From NCBI GenBank assembly GCA_050117315.1, contig JASFMY010000025.1, positions 1 through 58,087 of the forward strand: 58,087 nt of DNA. Reading direction: 5' to 3'. The notes under the pieces were generated by a model. The model saw only the letters and a list, made by a program, of their open reading frames with translations, was not told the DNA's origin and ran no database searches. The translations under genes and the position numbers were made by a program. This DNA comes from JANQIV01 sp050117315 (GTDB lineage Bacteria > Bacteroidota > Ignavibacteria > Ignavibacteriales > Melioribacteraceae). This document shows, one piece after another, positions 34,101-41,729 of the stretch (position 1 is its first letter; each line of letters starts with the position of its first letter).

Positions 34101-34946
34101 TTTAATTTTTTTGATGGTTGAGTTGTGAATCTGTTCAATTGTTTCAATTGTTAATTCACCGTCTTTAGCAACAAAAATTTCACCGGTTGTAGTGTCAATA
34201 ACATCTTCAGCAGCAACCCTGCCGTTGTGTTTGTCTTCATCTAAATCGGAAACATTCAACTCTTCAATTAAGCTGAACAAGTTTAAAATCTCTTCGTCGG
34301 TAATATACCCCAATGCTCTCAACAGAGTTGTTGAAGGGAATTTCTTTCTTCTATCTATGTATACATATAGAATATGATTTATATCTGTAGCAAATTCTAC
34401 CCATGAACCTCTGAAAGGAATAATCCTTGCCGAATAAATCGGTGTGCCGTTCGGGTGTACTGTCTGAGCAAATGCAACTCCGGGCGACCTATGAAGCTGG
34501 CTAACAATAACCCTTTCCGCACCATTTATAATGAATGTTCCTCTCTCGGTCATAAAAGGAAGATTGCCCAAATAAACTTCCTGTTCAACCGAGTTAATAT
34601 ACTCGCCGGTTTCGTCGTCTCTTGTAGACAATCTCAGCTTTGCTTTTAACGGCGCTGAAAAGGTCAAACCTCGTTCTTCACATTCGTGTATTGAAAAACG
34701 CGGCTTTTCAATATTGTAACTGATAAAATCCAACCTATAAAATTCTTTGTTATCATGAATTGGAAAGTTATCACTGAAAACTTCGTGTAAACCTTTTTTT
34801 TGCCTTTCAGACGGTTTTGTTTTTAGTTGAAGAAAATCTTCAAACGATTCCACTTGAATATTCAATAAATCAGGTAAATCAACAACGGGGGTAATGGACG
34901 AAAAAGTAACTCTGTTAGTTAATTTATTCCTTTTAATATTATCCAA
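31167..34946 (-). CDS. rpoB: RNA polymerase beta subunit
   Basis: About 1259 residues. The rifampicin-binding segment NQLSQFMDQTNPLSETTHKR has the sensitive-type Gln, Asp and His residues. Other landmarks are GLISSLTIFARVNSYGFLET, GQKVKKGDVLADGSSIDKGE, MAGRHGNKGVVAKVVP, and the C-terminal FGGQRFGEMEVWALEGYGAA. The first possible start, TTG at 34952, abuts GGAGG, so the next in-frame TTG at 34946 (six-base spacing, MDNIKRNKL) is more likely. An attenuator hairpin lies between rplL and this gene. Confidence 0.97.
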   Translation of the reverse strand: MDNIKRNKLTNRVTFSSITPVVDLPDLLNIQVESFEDFLQLKTKPSERQKKGLHEVFSDNFPIHDNKEFYRLDFISYNIEKPRFSIHECEERGLTFSAPLKAKLRLSTRDDETGEYINSVEQEVYLGNLPFMTERGTFIINGAERVIVSQLHRSPGVAFAQTVHPNGTPIYSARIIPFRGSWVEFATDINHILYVYIDRRKKFPSTTLLRALGYITDEEILNLFSLIEELNVSDLDEDKHNGRVAAEDVIDTTTGEIFVAKDGELTIETIEQIHNSTIKKIKLISTETTVDQDLVLNTLKKDTAKTEEEALFAIYRQLRSGEAPDIETAQALLDKLFFNEKRYDLGEVGRFRMNDKLGLDIPLDTKVLTIEDIIAIMKSIIKLKNGNVQVDDIDHLGNRRVRTVGEQLQQQYNVGLARMARTIKERMNMRDNENMQPQDLVNARTISSVINAFFGTNQLSQFMDQTNPLSETTHKRRVSALGPGGLTRERAGFEVRDVHHSHYGRLCPIETPEGPNIGLISSLTIFARVNSYGFLETPYRKVTNGKVSKKVEFLTADQEDEFTIAQANAPITEHGDFIKDRVKCRNKGEFPVVTPENLQYMDVAPAQIVSAAASLIPFLEHDDANRALMGSNMQRQAVPLLIPESPLVGTGMEWKVARDSRQIVVAEDNGVVEFVDAKKIIVAYDIDEDSPDKIVSFEDRRRVEYNLTKFSGTNQETCFNQRPIVFPGQKVKKGDVLADGSSIDKGELALGKNISVAFMPWRGYNFEDAIVISERIVAEDVYTSIHIEEFELQVRETKRGEEELTRDIPNVSEEATKNLDENGIIREGAEVKEGDILIGKITPKGETDPTPEEKLLKAIFGDKAGDVKDASLKAPPGLKGTVIKTRLFSRKRKTAESKKMEKKELEALDKNFETKKSKHYQKLKSKLNKICIGKNSTGIRDLDGTVVLRNNSAIKDNTFENIEDVTKLDYTQDWFAEEKTNKMIKDLFANYFEVLSDIEEEYKREKLKIQSGDELPPGIVQLAKVYVAKKRKLQVGDKMAGRHGNKGVVAKVVPVEDMPYHEDGTPVDIVLNPLGVPSRMNLGQLYETALGWAGKILSCKFETPIFDGAKLDDVYKWMKEAELDEGSKATLYDGRTGEKFHQKVTCGYIYMLKLGHMVDDKIHARSIGPYSLITQQPLGGKAQFGGQRFGEMEVWALEGYGAAHVLQEILTVKSDDVSGRAKVYESIVKGENLQKPNIPEAFNVMIKELQGLGLDIKVN

Positions 34947-34992
34947 TCCCAACCTCCAATAAAACTTTTAAAATTATTCTTTCTTAAATGAA

Positions 34993-35031
34993 AGAAAAGT
35001 GGTAAGACTATTTTTGTATCCTACCACTTCC
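34993..35031 (-). terminator. rplL-rpoB attenuator hairpin
   Basis: On the minus strand AAGTGGTA (35022-35029) pairs with TACCACTT (34997-35004), extended by G-U and further pairs, and is followed by TTTCTTTC. It sits in the 112-base gap before rpoB, where many bacteria have an attenuator or RNase III site that sets the lower rpoBC expression relative to L7/L12. Confidence 0.72.
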
Positions 35032-35064
35032 TTTTGAAAATATTTTCTTTATGTTGATATAGAA

Positions 35065-35448
35065 TTACTTTAATTCTACAGCAGCTCCGGCTTCTTCCAA
35101 TTCCTGCTTAACTTTTTCCGCTTCTTCTTTCGGAATACCTTCTTTAACCGGTTTCGGAACACTGTCAACTAATTCTTTAGCTTCTTTTAATCCTAAGCCT
35201 GTATGAGCCCTAACAACTTTAATAACGTTTATTTTCTTGTCGCCGAAGCTTGTTAATATAACATCAAATTCAGTTTTTTCTTCTTCTTGAGCAGCTTCAG
35301 CAGCAGCACCTGCAACTGCACCTGCTATTGCTACAGGAGCCGCAGCAGTAACACCAAATTCATCTTCTAAAGCTGTTTTTAATTCAGATGCTTCTACTAA
35401 AGTAAGCTCTTTAATTTTTTCAACGATTTCTGTTACTTTTTCGGACAT
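35065..35448 (-). CDS. rplL: 50S ribosomal protein L7/L12
   Basis: 127 residues: N-terminal dimerisation helix pair (EKIKELTLVEASELKTALED), an Ala-rich hinge (AGAVAGAAAEAAQEEEK) and the factor-binding C-terminal domain (NVIKVVRAHTGLGLKEAKEL, VDSVPKPVKEGIPKEEAEKV). Stalk protein that recruits translational GTPases. Confidence 0.97.
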   Translation of the reverse strand: MSEKVTEIVEKIKELTLVEASELKTALEDEFGVTAAAPVAIAGAVAGAAAEAAQEEEKTEFDVILTSFGDKKINVIKVVRAHTGLGLKEAKELVDSVPKPVKEGIPKEEAEKVKQELEEAGAAVELK

Positions 35449-35477
35449 TTTATTTCTCCTAATTAATATTCAAAAAT

Positions 35478-36002
35478 TTATGCTGCTTCTTTCTGTTTGG
35501 CTATTTGATCCACACAGCTTACAATATCTCTCGCTACTGCATTTATAGCACCTACAATTCCCGAAGCAGGAGCCGCGATGCTTCCTACAATACTTGCCAT
35601 TATTTCTTCTTTAGTCGGCAATTTGGACAAAGCATCTAATTGGTCGGCAGGGAAAAACTGTGATTCAATATAACCGCCTTTGAAGGAAAATTTCCCGTCA
35701 GCATCAAAGTGTTTTTTAATGATCTTTGGCGGAGCTACGTAATTTTCGCCGGCAAAAGCGAAACCCGTCATACCCTGCAATACGTCTTTAACCTCGTTAT
35801 AACCTTCAAATTTTTCAAAGGCTTTAACCGCCAAGGTATTCTTAAAGACTTTATAAGTCACACCTTCTTTAGTAAATTCCCTTCTGATGTTAGAAATGTT
35901 TTCAACATTAACACCGCTGTAATCAACAAAGAAGATTCCGCTTGACTGTTCAATCAAGTCTTTAATTTCGGCAATTTGTTCGTTTTTTTCTTCTCTTGTC
36001 AT
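35478..36002 (-). CDS. rplJ: 50S ribosomal protein L10
   Basis: 174 residues: VDYSGVNVENISNIRREFTK, YKVFKNTLAVKAFEKFE and a C-terminal helix that holds L7/L12 dimers (IVGAINAVARDIVSCVDQIA). Base of the stalk. The 64-base gap from rplA is short for a full autoregulatory leader. Confidence 0.96.
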   Translation of the reverse strand: MTREEKNEQIAEIKDLIEQSSGIFFVDYSGVNVENISNIRREFTKEGVTYKVFKNTLAVKAFEKFEGYNEVKDVLQGMTGFAFAGENYVAPPKIIKKHFDADGKFSFKGGYIESQFFPADQLDALSKLPTKEEIMASIVGSIAAPASGIVGAINAVARDIVSCVDQIAKQKEAA

Positions 36003-36066
36003 TTAGTACCTAATCATATTCATAAAACAAGTGAAATTAGAAGCATTTTACTGAGTGCGTAAACTT

Positions 36067-36768
36067 TTATTTCGTCAAAGCTAATGCTTCATCTTTATCC
36101 AATTCCAATCCAGGTCCCATTGTGCTGGATAGATATAAACTTCTTACATACTGCCCCTTTGAAGAAGAAGGTTTTAATTTCATAATGGTCTGCAAAAAGG
36201 CTACAATGTTATCTTTAAGCTGATTTTCGTCAAAGTTCAATTTACCTAATGAAGAGTGTACTATTCCGGTTTTGTCAACTCTAAATTCTATTTTACCGGC
36301 TTTAACTTCCTTTACCGCCTGAGCAACATCTTTTGTAACAGTTCCAGATTTGGGATTAGGCATTAAACCTTTCGGCCCTAGAATACGTCCCAACTTACCC
36401 AACTGTCCCATTGTATCGGGGGTAGCAATTATAACGTCAATATCAGCCCAGCCGCCTTGAATTTTTTCAAGGTATTCTTTAAAACCTGCAAAATCAGCAC
36501 CTGCATCCAACGCTTCTTTAGCTTGATCTCCTTTAGCAATTACAAGCACCCTTACTTCTTTACCTGTTCCGTGAGGAAGTGTAACAGTGCCTCTAACCAT
36601 CTGATCTGCATGTCTTGGGTCAACACCAAGTTTTATAGCAACATCCAAAGATTCGGTAAATTTAACGGTTGAATTATCCTTCAATAATTTTATTGCTTCT
36701 TCCACCGAATATTCTTTTTTGCTGTCGATTTTTTCTCTAAGAGATTTTATTCTTTTTGAAACTTTCAT
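36067..36768 (-). CDS. rplA: 50S ribosomal protein L1
   Basis: 233 residues: KVSKRIKSLREKIDSKKEYS, LDVAIKLGVDPRHADQMVRG, TLPHGTGKEVRVLVIAKGDQ and LGKLGRILGPKGLMPNPKSG. L1 forms the mobile E-site stalk and represses the L11 operon in E. coli. Confidence 0.97.
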   Translation of the reverse strand: MKVSKRIKSLREKIDSKKEYSVEEAIKLLKDNSTVKFTESLDVAIKLGVDPRHADQMVRGTVTLPHGTGKEVRVLVIAKGDQAKEALDAGADFAGFKEYLEKIQGGWADIDVIIATPDTMGQLGKLGRILGPKGLMPNPKSGTVTKDVAQAVKEVKAGKIEFRVDKTGIVHSSLGKLNFDENQLKDNIVAFLQTIMKLKPSSSKGQYVRSLYLSSTMGPGLELDKDEALALTK

Positions 36769-36789
36769 ATTGCACCAAAATCTTTTTTA

Positions 36790-37215
36790 TTATTCCTTTA
36801 CTGTTACACCCATGCTGCGGGCTGTTCCTGCAATAATACTGATTGCATGATCAATATCATTGGCATTTAAATCGGGCATTTTCATTTCTGCAATTTCTTT
36901 CAATTGATCTTTTGATATTGACCCAACTTTTGTTTTATTTGATTCAGGAGATCCTTTTTCCAATTTAATAGCTTTCTTTATTAATACAGAAGCAGGTGGA
37001 GTTTTTGTAATAAACGTAAATGATTTATCTTGATATACAGTTATTACTACCGGGATAATCAGCCCGGCTTTATCCGAAGTCTTCGCATTAAATTGCTTAC
37101 AAAACTCCATTATGTTAACACCTTTTTGACCCAAGGCAGGACCAACTGGAGGTGATGGATTTGCCTGTCCGGCAGGAATCTGAAGTTTTATAAATCCGTC
37201 AATTTTCTTTGCCAT
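36790..37215 (-). CDS. rplK: 50S ribosomal protein L11
   Basis: 141 residues, family length: IKLQIPAGQANPSPPVGPAL, GQKGVNIMEFCKQFNAKT, TKTPPASVLIKKAIKLEKGS and the C-terminal AGTARSMGVTV. L11 forms the GTPase-associated centre with 23S rRNA. Confidence 0.97.
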   Translation of the reverse strand: MAKKIDGFIKLQIPAGQANPSPPVGPALGQKGVNIMEFCKQFNAKTSDKAGLIIPVVITVYQDKSFTFITKTPPASVLIKKAIKLEKGSPESNKTKVGSISKDQLKEIAEMKMPDLNANDIDHAISIIAGTARSMGVTVKE

Positions 37216-37235
37216 TACTTAACCTAATTTGATTT

Positions 37236-37781
37236 TTATTTTTCTAATTCAGCTTGAACAAAATCTATTTCCACCGGTGTCTTTCTTCCGAAGATGGACA
37301 CCATAACTTTTATTTTCATTTTTTCTTCGTTAACTTCTTCAATTAACCCTGAGAAGTTGTTAAAAGGTCCGTCAATTATTTTCACAAAATCTCCAGCCCT
37401 GAATATTGTTTCCGTCCTCTCGGTATCTTCGTCCTGAGTAATTCTGCCGACAATCCTTTTTACTTCAGCAGGCTGTAAAGGAACAGGACTCTTTTGAGTA
37501 CCTAAAAAGCCCATTACTGACGGAACGTTGGAAATAAAATCTTTCACTTTATTATCCAAATCGGCTTGAAGCAATATATAACCGGGAAAAAAGTTTTTTG
37601 TTTTTGTTTTTTTCTTCCCATCCTTTACTTCAAACACTTTTTCGGTAGGAACCAAAACTTCAAAAATTCTCGCTCGTAATCCGTCATTGTCTTTTAGCTC
37701 AGCATCAATAAGATTTTTAACCTTATTCTCATGACCTGAGAATGTTCTAACTACATACCATTTCCCGTTACTCAAATCCAA
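37236..37781 (-). CDS. nusG: Transcription antitermination factor NusG
   Basis: 181 residues: NGN domain (KWYVVRTFSGHENKVKNLID, FFPGYILLQADLD) and a KOW domain (GDFVKIIDGPFNNFSGLIEE). NusG travels with RNA polymerase and couples it to ribosomes or Rho. It starts at one of two TTG codons (37781 or 37775); no ATG fits. It follows secE directly. Confidence 0.96.
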   Translation of the reverse strand: MDLSNGKWYVVRTFSGHENKVKNLIDAELKDNDGLRARIFEVLVPTEKVFEVKDGKKKTKTKNFFPGYILLQADLDNKVKDFISNVPSVMGFLGTQKSPVPLQPAEVKRIVGRITQDEDTERTETIFRAGDFVKIIDGPFNNFSGLIEEVNEEKMKIKVMVSIFGRKTPVEIDFVQAELEK

Positions 37782-37783
37782 AA

Positions 37784-37966
37784 TTAAAATATTCCTTGTA
37801 ATATTTGTGAAACAGACATATCAATAACATAAGTAAATACAGCTATAATAAGACAAACAACTATCACAATAGTAGTAGATTCCTTCAATTCATCTTTTGT
37901 AGGCCATGTGACCTTTTTCATTTCTTTTACTATGTCGTCAAAAAACTTTATTATTTTTTCTTTCAT
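37784..37966 (-). CDS. secE: Preprotein translocase subunit SecE
   Basis: 60 residues, the short single-helix form: an amphipathic cytosolic part (FFDDIVKEMKKVTWPTKDEL) and one membrane helix (TIVIVVCLIIAVFTYVIDMS). The ATG at 37966 is used; a longer frame would run into tRNA-Trp. Partner of SecY (11812-13152). Normal tRNA-Trp - secE - nusG order. Confidence 0.95.
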   Translation of the reverse strand: MKEKIIKFFDDIVKEMKKVTWPTKDELKESTTIVIVVCLIIAVFTYVIDMSVSQILQGIF

Positions 37967-37987
37967 AATAAAACCATCAATATAATG

Positions 37988-38064
37988 TGGCACGAGAGGA
38001 GGGACTCGAACCCCCAACCTGCGGTTTTGGAGACCGCTGCTCTAGCCAATTGAGCCACTCTCGT
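37988..38064 (-). tRNA. tRNA-Trp (anticodon CCA)
   Basis: Minus strand: acceptor ACGAGAG/CTCTCGT, anticodon stem GCGGT/ACCGC with loop CTCCAAA, T-arm with GTTCGAGTC, discriminator G and an encoded CCA (37988-37990). It starts three bases after the rpmG stop and ends 21 bases before secE, so it must be cut from the same transcript. Confidence 0.97.
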
Positions 38065-38067
38065 ATT

Positions 38068-38235
38068 TTATTTAGTTTCCTTAAATATTACATGTTTACG
38101 AACAACAGGATCATACTTTTTATATTCTACCCTGCTTGGGTGATTTCTTTTGTTTTTAGTAGTAGTATACCTATAACCGGTACCTGCTGTACTTTCCAAA
38201 ATAATATTTTGTCTAATGTTTTTGCTCTTAGCCAT
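38068..38235 (-). CDS. rpmG: 50S ribosomal protein L33 (zinc-free form)
   Basis: A 55-residue gene: MAKSKNIRQNIILESTAGTG at the start, TTTKNKRNHPSRVEYKKYDP in the middle, ending VIFKETK. It has no cysteines, so it is the zinc-independent L33. ATG at 38235, TAA at 38068-38070. In its common place before tRNA-Trp and secE. Confidence 0.95.
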   Translation of the reverse strand: MAKSKNIRQNIILESTAGTGYRYTTTKNKRNHPSRVEYKKYDPVVRKHVIFKETK

Positions 38236-38275
38236 ATTATTAAATTTCCAACTCTATTACTTTTCTATTAGTTTT

Positions 38276-38313
38276 TCCGATTGACATTTGATATATTTCA
38301 AATGTCAATCGGA
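38276..38313. other. 16-bp perfect hairpin between tRNA-Thr and rpmG
   Basis: Arms 38276-38291 and 38298-38313 (core ccgattgacatttga and its complement) pair perfectly around a 6-base loop. On the transcribed minus strand it is followed by AAAAAC, not a T-run, so it does not look like an intrinsic terminator. It occupies the site where tuf stands in many bacteria. RNase III processing site, attenuator or mobile-element relic are all possible. Confidence 0.8.
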
Positions 38314-38402
38314 TGAGATAGTTACTTAATCTCATTAAATTCATCCGTACTTCTATTCAAAATTTACGGCCTAGTTCAACATAAAAAGATCATTTTTTGT
38401 TG

Positions 38403-38475
<73 letters not shown>

Positions 38476-38592
38476 AGATAAACTCTTTTTTATGAAATTG
38501 TTACCCACAATTCCAATGTTTATTTTCTTTTCTACTAATGCCTGGTGTGCTGCTAACACCTCAGACAACCGGATATTATGCAACATTTTTTG

Positions 38593-38666
38593 AGCGGGAG
38601 ACGGGACTCGAACCCGCGACCAACAGCTTGGAAGGCTGTGACTCTAGCCAACTGAGTTACTCCCGC
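38593..38666 (-). tRNA. tRNA-Gly (anticodon TCC)
   Basis: Minus strand: acceptor GCGGGAG/CTCCCGC, anticodon stem ACAGC/GCTGT with loop CTTCCAA, T-arm with GTTCGAGTC. Discriminator U; CCA is not encoded. Confidence 0.97.
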
Positions 38667-38820
38667 TTATCAAATTACAAAAAATCAAAAAACATTTACC
38701 CCCTTTTAGAATCAATTTCTCAGGGCAATTAACTTCAGATCAATATTTATCTTTTACTCTTAAAAAACCAACGAAGTGCGAATACAAAAGGGGTTTACAC
38801 TCTCCTTCATCGGTTCCGCA

Positions 38821-38906
38821 TGGTGGGCAGGGAGGGAATCGAACCCCCTCAGGCTTTGCCAACGGATTTACAGTCCGCCCCAACTCTCCAACTTTGGCGC
38901 CTGCCC
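38821..38906 (-). tRNA. tRNA-Tyr (anticodon GTA)
   Basis: Minus strand, 86 bases with the long variable arm of class II tRNAs: acceptor GGGCAGG/CCTGCCC, anticodon loop CTGTAAA, T-arm GTTCGATTC, discriminator A and an encoded CCA (38821-38823). First gene of the supercluster; a promoter lies about 45 bases upstream. Confidence 0.97.
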
Positions 38907-38946
38907 GGGTACAATAAATTAAGAACGCCATTTTAGACGAGCTATA

Positions 38947-38975
38947 AAATTAGAGACATTAATTTTAAAATGCAA
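38947..38975 (-). promoter_or_regulatory. Promoter for the tRNA/secE-rpoBC transcript
   Basis: On the minus strand TTGCAT (38970-38975), 17 bases, then TAATTT (38947-38952), about 40 bases upstream of tRNA-Tyr. It matches the sigma-70 layout, though less tightly than the str promoter. Confidence 0.7.
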
Positions 38976-39069
38976 GAAAATTTGGGAGAAAAATTTATAT
39001 TTTTTCAACTTGTTGAAAACCTGCCATAATTTTTGTTATCTTTTCACATAGTGATGGTTTTATTATAAT

Positions 39070-39124
39070 TCCCCGAAATTCCCCGAAATTCCCCTTAAAT
39101 TAGAAGTAATATAAATTTCGGGGA
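39070..39124 (-). terminator. GH9 downstream hairpin with 10-bp tandem repeat
   Basis: The unit ccccgaaatt occurs twice in tandem (39071-39090) followed by a diverged third copy (ccccttaaat). The complementary aatttcgggga (39114-39124) can pair with either tccccgaaatt copy, giving an 11-bp stem just beyond the GH9 stop codon. A likely transcription stop, though the following T-run is weak. Confidence 0.6.
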
Positions 39125-39131
39125 TTTTAAA

Positions 39132-41693
39132 CTATTTTTTACTTCCGTTTAATAACTCATTGACAGCATTAGAAAGAAAAATATATTCTGCACAAATATC
39201 AATTACATATTCATTTTCACCCCAGAAAAAAGGCCAATCTTCTTTGTTCTCCGGAAAGTCCGGCTTTAACATAAGAACGCCCGGAACAACTCCGCCTGCT
39301 ATAAAAGAAAAATCCGCACGGTTATTGCCGTAAGCTACTTTTTTGGAATGTGTTCCAACCCCTGAAACAAAAGAGATGTTTGAACCCGGATGACAACCCA
39401 ATACGTAATTCAATCCCCTTAACGTATACTCCGGGCTAAAAATCTCAGGAAAAGCTTTGTGTACATGGTAGTTTGTTAATGACCAGGCAACAAGCTCCGG
39501 ATTACCAGCCCATGGACGTCTTCCTATTAAAACACCGTACGGGTTTTCTTTGCTGAATTTATCACATTCATTTTTATACTTCTCAACATAATTTATAAGT
39601 TTATCCTTGTATGTTTCATCAAAGTAAGGTATTGCCATAACAGCTTTTCCAATGGTTCTTGATAATGCATTATCCAGGGCAGACCACACTAATTGATTAA
39701 AACGCTCCGTATATTGTTCATCATTTGATGCAATCAATAGTTCTAACGCCGCCGTTAATTCGGTACTTTCGAAATGCCACCACATATTTTTTCTTTCTAT
39801 TTCCCAGCCGGATTCCTCATGCTCTTTTATCCATGCATTTTTAGCTGCCGTCAAACATTCGTCCGCAAGGAAATCATTATATCCCTTCAGCGCCCGGCTT
39901 GCCGCCGCCAGTGCTCCAATTGAATAATAATTATTCCATGGCGATTTGTTGGTAAACGCCCATCTGTCGTCAGGTTTGCCGCTTTCCAGTCCGTTGGATT
40001 CATACATCTCCATCGCTGAATTGTATATCATATTATCGGTCATTGTTGAGCCGTCACCAAGGTGATGGTATTGATGCAGCTCGGGAACAATAATTCCGTT
40101 GATTGCCCTTCCAAAAGCTCTGTGCTGTGCAATAAGAGCCAATGCACCGTGTTCAACTTGTTGTAAAATATCAGGTTTGCCGTCCGGGTGATGAATATCT
40201 ACATAACGATTTTCCTGGTCAACAAGAGTTTCGTCATGTTTTAGTCCGAAGTGTTCCCATGACTGCGTCAAACTTATTACAGTGTTACAATGTGAGCCGG
40301 TTCTTATATCAAAATCACCGGCATCAAACCAACCGCCGATATTTAATCCCGGGATATGTTCCCCCGGTTTATAAGGCGAATCGGTTGAATCACCCATACT
40401 GTAACCGTCGAAATGCCGATGATTTAGCGGCGCCTGGCGTGCATCGTCAAGATGCGCAGCCCCATGCCAAACACGATATGCCTCGTTAATAAACATATGA
40501 TCCATTTGCACCGGGAACCATACGCTTAGCGTTTGATGCCAGATATTTTTATATACATCGGTGCATATTGAAAAAGTTTTTGTTTCTTGATTTCCGTATT
40601 TAATTAAATATAATCCGGGGTCTTTTACATTAGTAAAATCGAATCTCACATAATTATATCTAAGAAATTGTCCCCACTCCTTGACATCCGCCGTCAGTTT
40701 CTCAACGTGATTACCGTCTGCATTAACTTGAATTAGTGAAGCTGTCTTAAGTGGAGTATCATTTTTATCCAGCTCAATAACTGCAACTTTTTTCTGGTCC
40801 GGATGATACCCAACCTGGGAATATGAAATAACAGGTTTACGTCTCCAGTTTTCAATTGTGTTTGCAGTTAAATGCCACTCTACTACTTTACCTGTTTTAT
40901 TTGCAGGAATTAAAGTACGCACAACATACCAACCGTTTTGCGCTAGATTACGCCCGTCGTAAAGCATCAGCTCACCGTCAATAGATTTGATCTCAACAAA
41001 ACGTTCAGGGTCGTTAGGAGCCATAACAAGCGTTTTGCCTGCTGCAATTGGTTTAGGGTCAACATATTCCGACCTTCCGTGATCGTCAAATGTAGAATGC
41101 CCTACAAACTGTTTAACCTTTGAACCAACAGGCTTTACTTCCATGGGTCCCGAAGGGTAAAGCGGAAAAGTACCCGGTTTGCCGTCAATTAAAAATGATT
41201 TTTCAAAATAAGAAGCAGGCAAAAATTCCATATTAAAACCTGCTCTTCCTTCCAACTCTTTAGGTAATGGTTTATCAAGAACTACACTTATCACAACACC
41301 TTCACCTTTAGCTTTAACAACTACTCTTGAATCAAAATTATAATCATCATATCTCAGTAAAACTTCAATACCATTATTTTCTTTATCTACATTGCGTTCT
41401 CCGACCATTGGAATTTGATCCCACTGTTCCGGTGTTGACCTCAGCCTTACTGCGCCTCCGGTAGCAGTTCTTACACCATGATGAATTAACTCAATCCCCG
41501 CAGTTTTTTCATCAAAAAAATAACCGGTATATTGATTGCTGAAGACAAACACATTAAGACCGGATGCCTCAAAATACTCAAGGTCGTTTAATTTTAGTTT
41601 GGTTTCCTGGCAAAAAGTTTTATTGGAAATCAGAGATAAAAAACCGATTAAGAATATGGATATACTTTGAATAATTAATTTTACTTTTTTCAT
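39132..41693 (-). CDS. Secreted glycoside hydrolase family 9 enzyme
   Basis: About 853 residues. A signal peptide (MKKVKLIIQSISIFLIGFLS, cleavage near FCQ) is followed by a roughly 260-residue N-terminal domain I do not recognise, a cellulase N-terminal Ig-like domain (about 285-380, SYSQVGYHPDQKKVAVI) and a GH9 (alpha/alpha)6 catalytic domain. Catalytic parts are visible: NIGGWFDAGDFDIRTG (paired Asp near 457 and 460), LGCHPGSNISFVSGVGTHSK and the acid Glu in WGENEYVID (about 828). GH9 enzymes cleave beta-1,4-glucans, xyloglucan or glucosamine oligomers; the substrate is not decidable here. ATG 41693 has AGGTGG upstream; a GTG at 41702 is part of that site. A candidate LacI-type operator overlaps the leader. 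Confidence 0.9.
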   Translation of the reverse strand: MKKVKLIIQSISIFLIGFLSLISNKTFCQETKLKLNDLEYFEASGLNVFVFSNQYTGYFFDEKTAGIELIHHGVRTATGGAVRLRSTPEQWDQIPMVGERNVDKENNGIEVLLRYDDYNFDSRVVVKAKGEGVVISVVLDKPLPKELEGRAGFNMEFLPASYFEKSFLIDGKPGTFPLYPSGPMEVKPVGSKVKQFVGHSTFDDHGRSEYVDPKPIAAGKTLVMAPNDPERFVEIKSIDGELMLYDGRNLAQNGWYVVRTLIPANKTGKVVEWHLTANTIENWRRKPVISYSQVGYHPDQKKVAVIELDKNDTPLKTASLIQVNADGNHVEKLTADVKEWGQFLRYNYVRFDFTNVKDPGLYLIKYGNQETKTFSICTDVYKNIWHQTLSVWFPVQMDHMFINEAYRVWHGAAHLDDARQAPLNHRHFDGYSMGDSTDSPYKPGEHIPGLNIGGWFDAGDFDIRTGSHCNTVISLTQSWEHFGLKHDETLVDQENRYVDIHHPDGKPDILQQVEHGALALIAQHRAFGRAINGIIVPELHQYHHLGDGSTMTDNMIYNSAMEMYESNGLESGKPDDRWAFTNKSPWNNYYSIGALAAASRALKGYNDFLADECLTAAKNAWIKEHEESGWEIERKNMWWHFESTELTAALELLIASNDEQYTERFNQLVWSALDNALSRTIGKAVMAIPYFDETYKDKLINYVEKYKNECDKFSKENPYGVLIGRRPWAGNPELVAWSLTNYHVHKAFPEIFSPEYTLRGLNYVLGCHPGSNISFVSGVGTHSKKVAYGNNRADFSFIAGGVVPGVLMLKPDFPENKEDWPFFWGENEYVIDICAEYIFLSNAVNELLNGSKK

Positions 41694-41717
41694 TTTTCCC
41701 ACCTTCTTTTGCTAATT

Positions 41718-41729
41718 AAAAACGTTGTG
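41718..41729. promoter_or_regulatory. Candidate LacI-type operator upstream of GH9
   Basis: The 12-mer aaaaacgttgtg is centred on AACGTT 25-36 bases upstream of the GH9 start and matches taaaacgtttta (50489-50500) at 9 of 12 positions. Weak alone; listed because three other sites share the core. The rest of the 264-base gap holds an ataaca/tgttat inverted repeat at 41809-41823. Confidence 0.35.

Noticed and set aside
38276..38313. Rho-independent terminator at the perfect hairpin
   Set aside because: There is no T-run after the stem on the transcribed strand; on the opposite strand nothing is transcribed towards it.
39071..39100. Short CRISPR-like tandem array
   Set aside because: Only two perfect 10-bp copies and one diverged copy, with no spacers and no cas genes.
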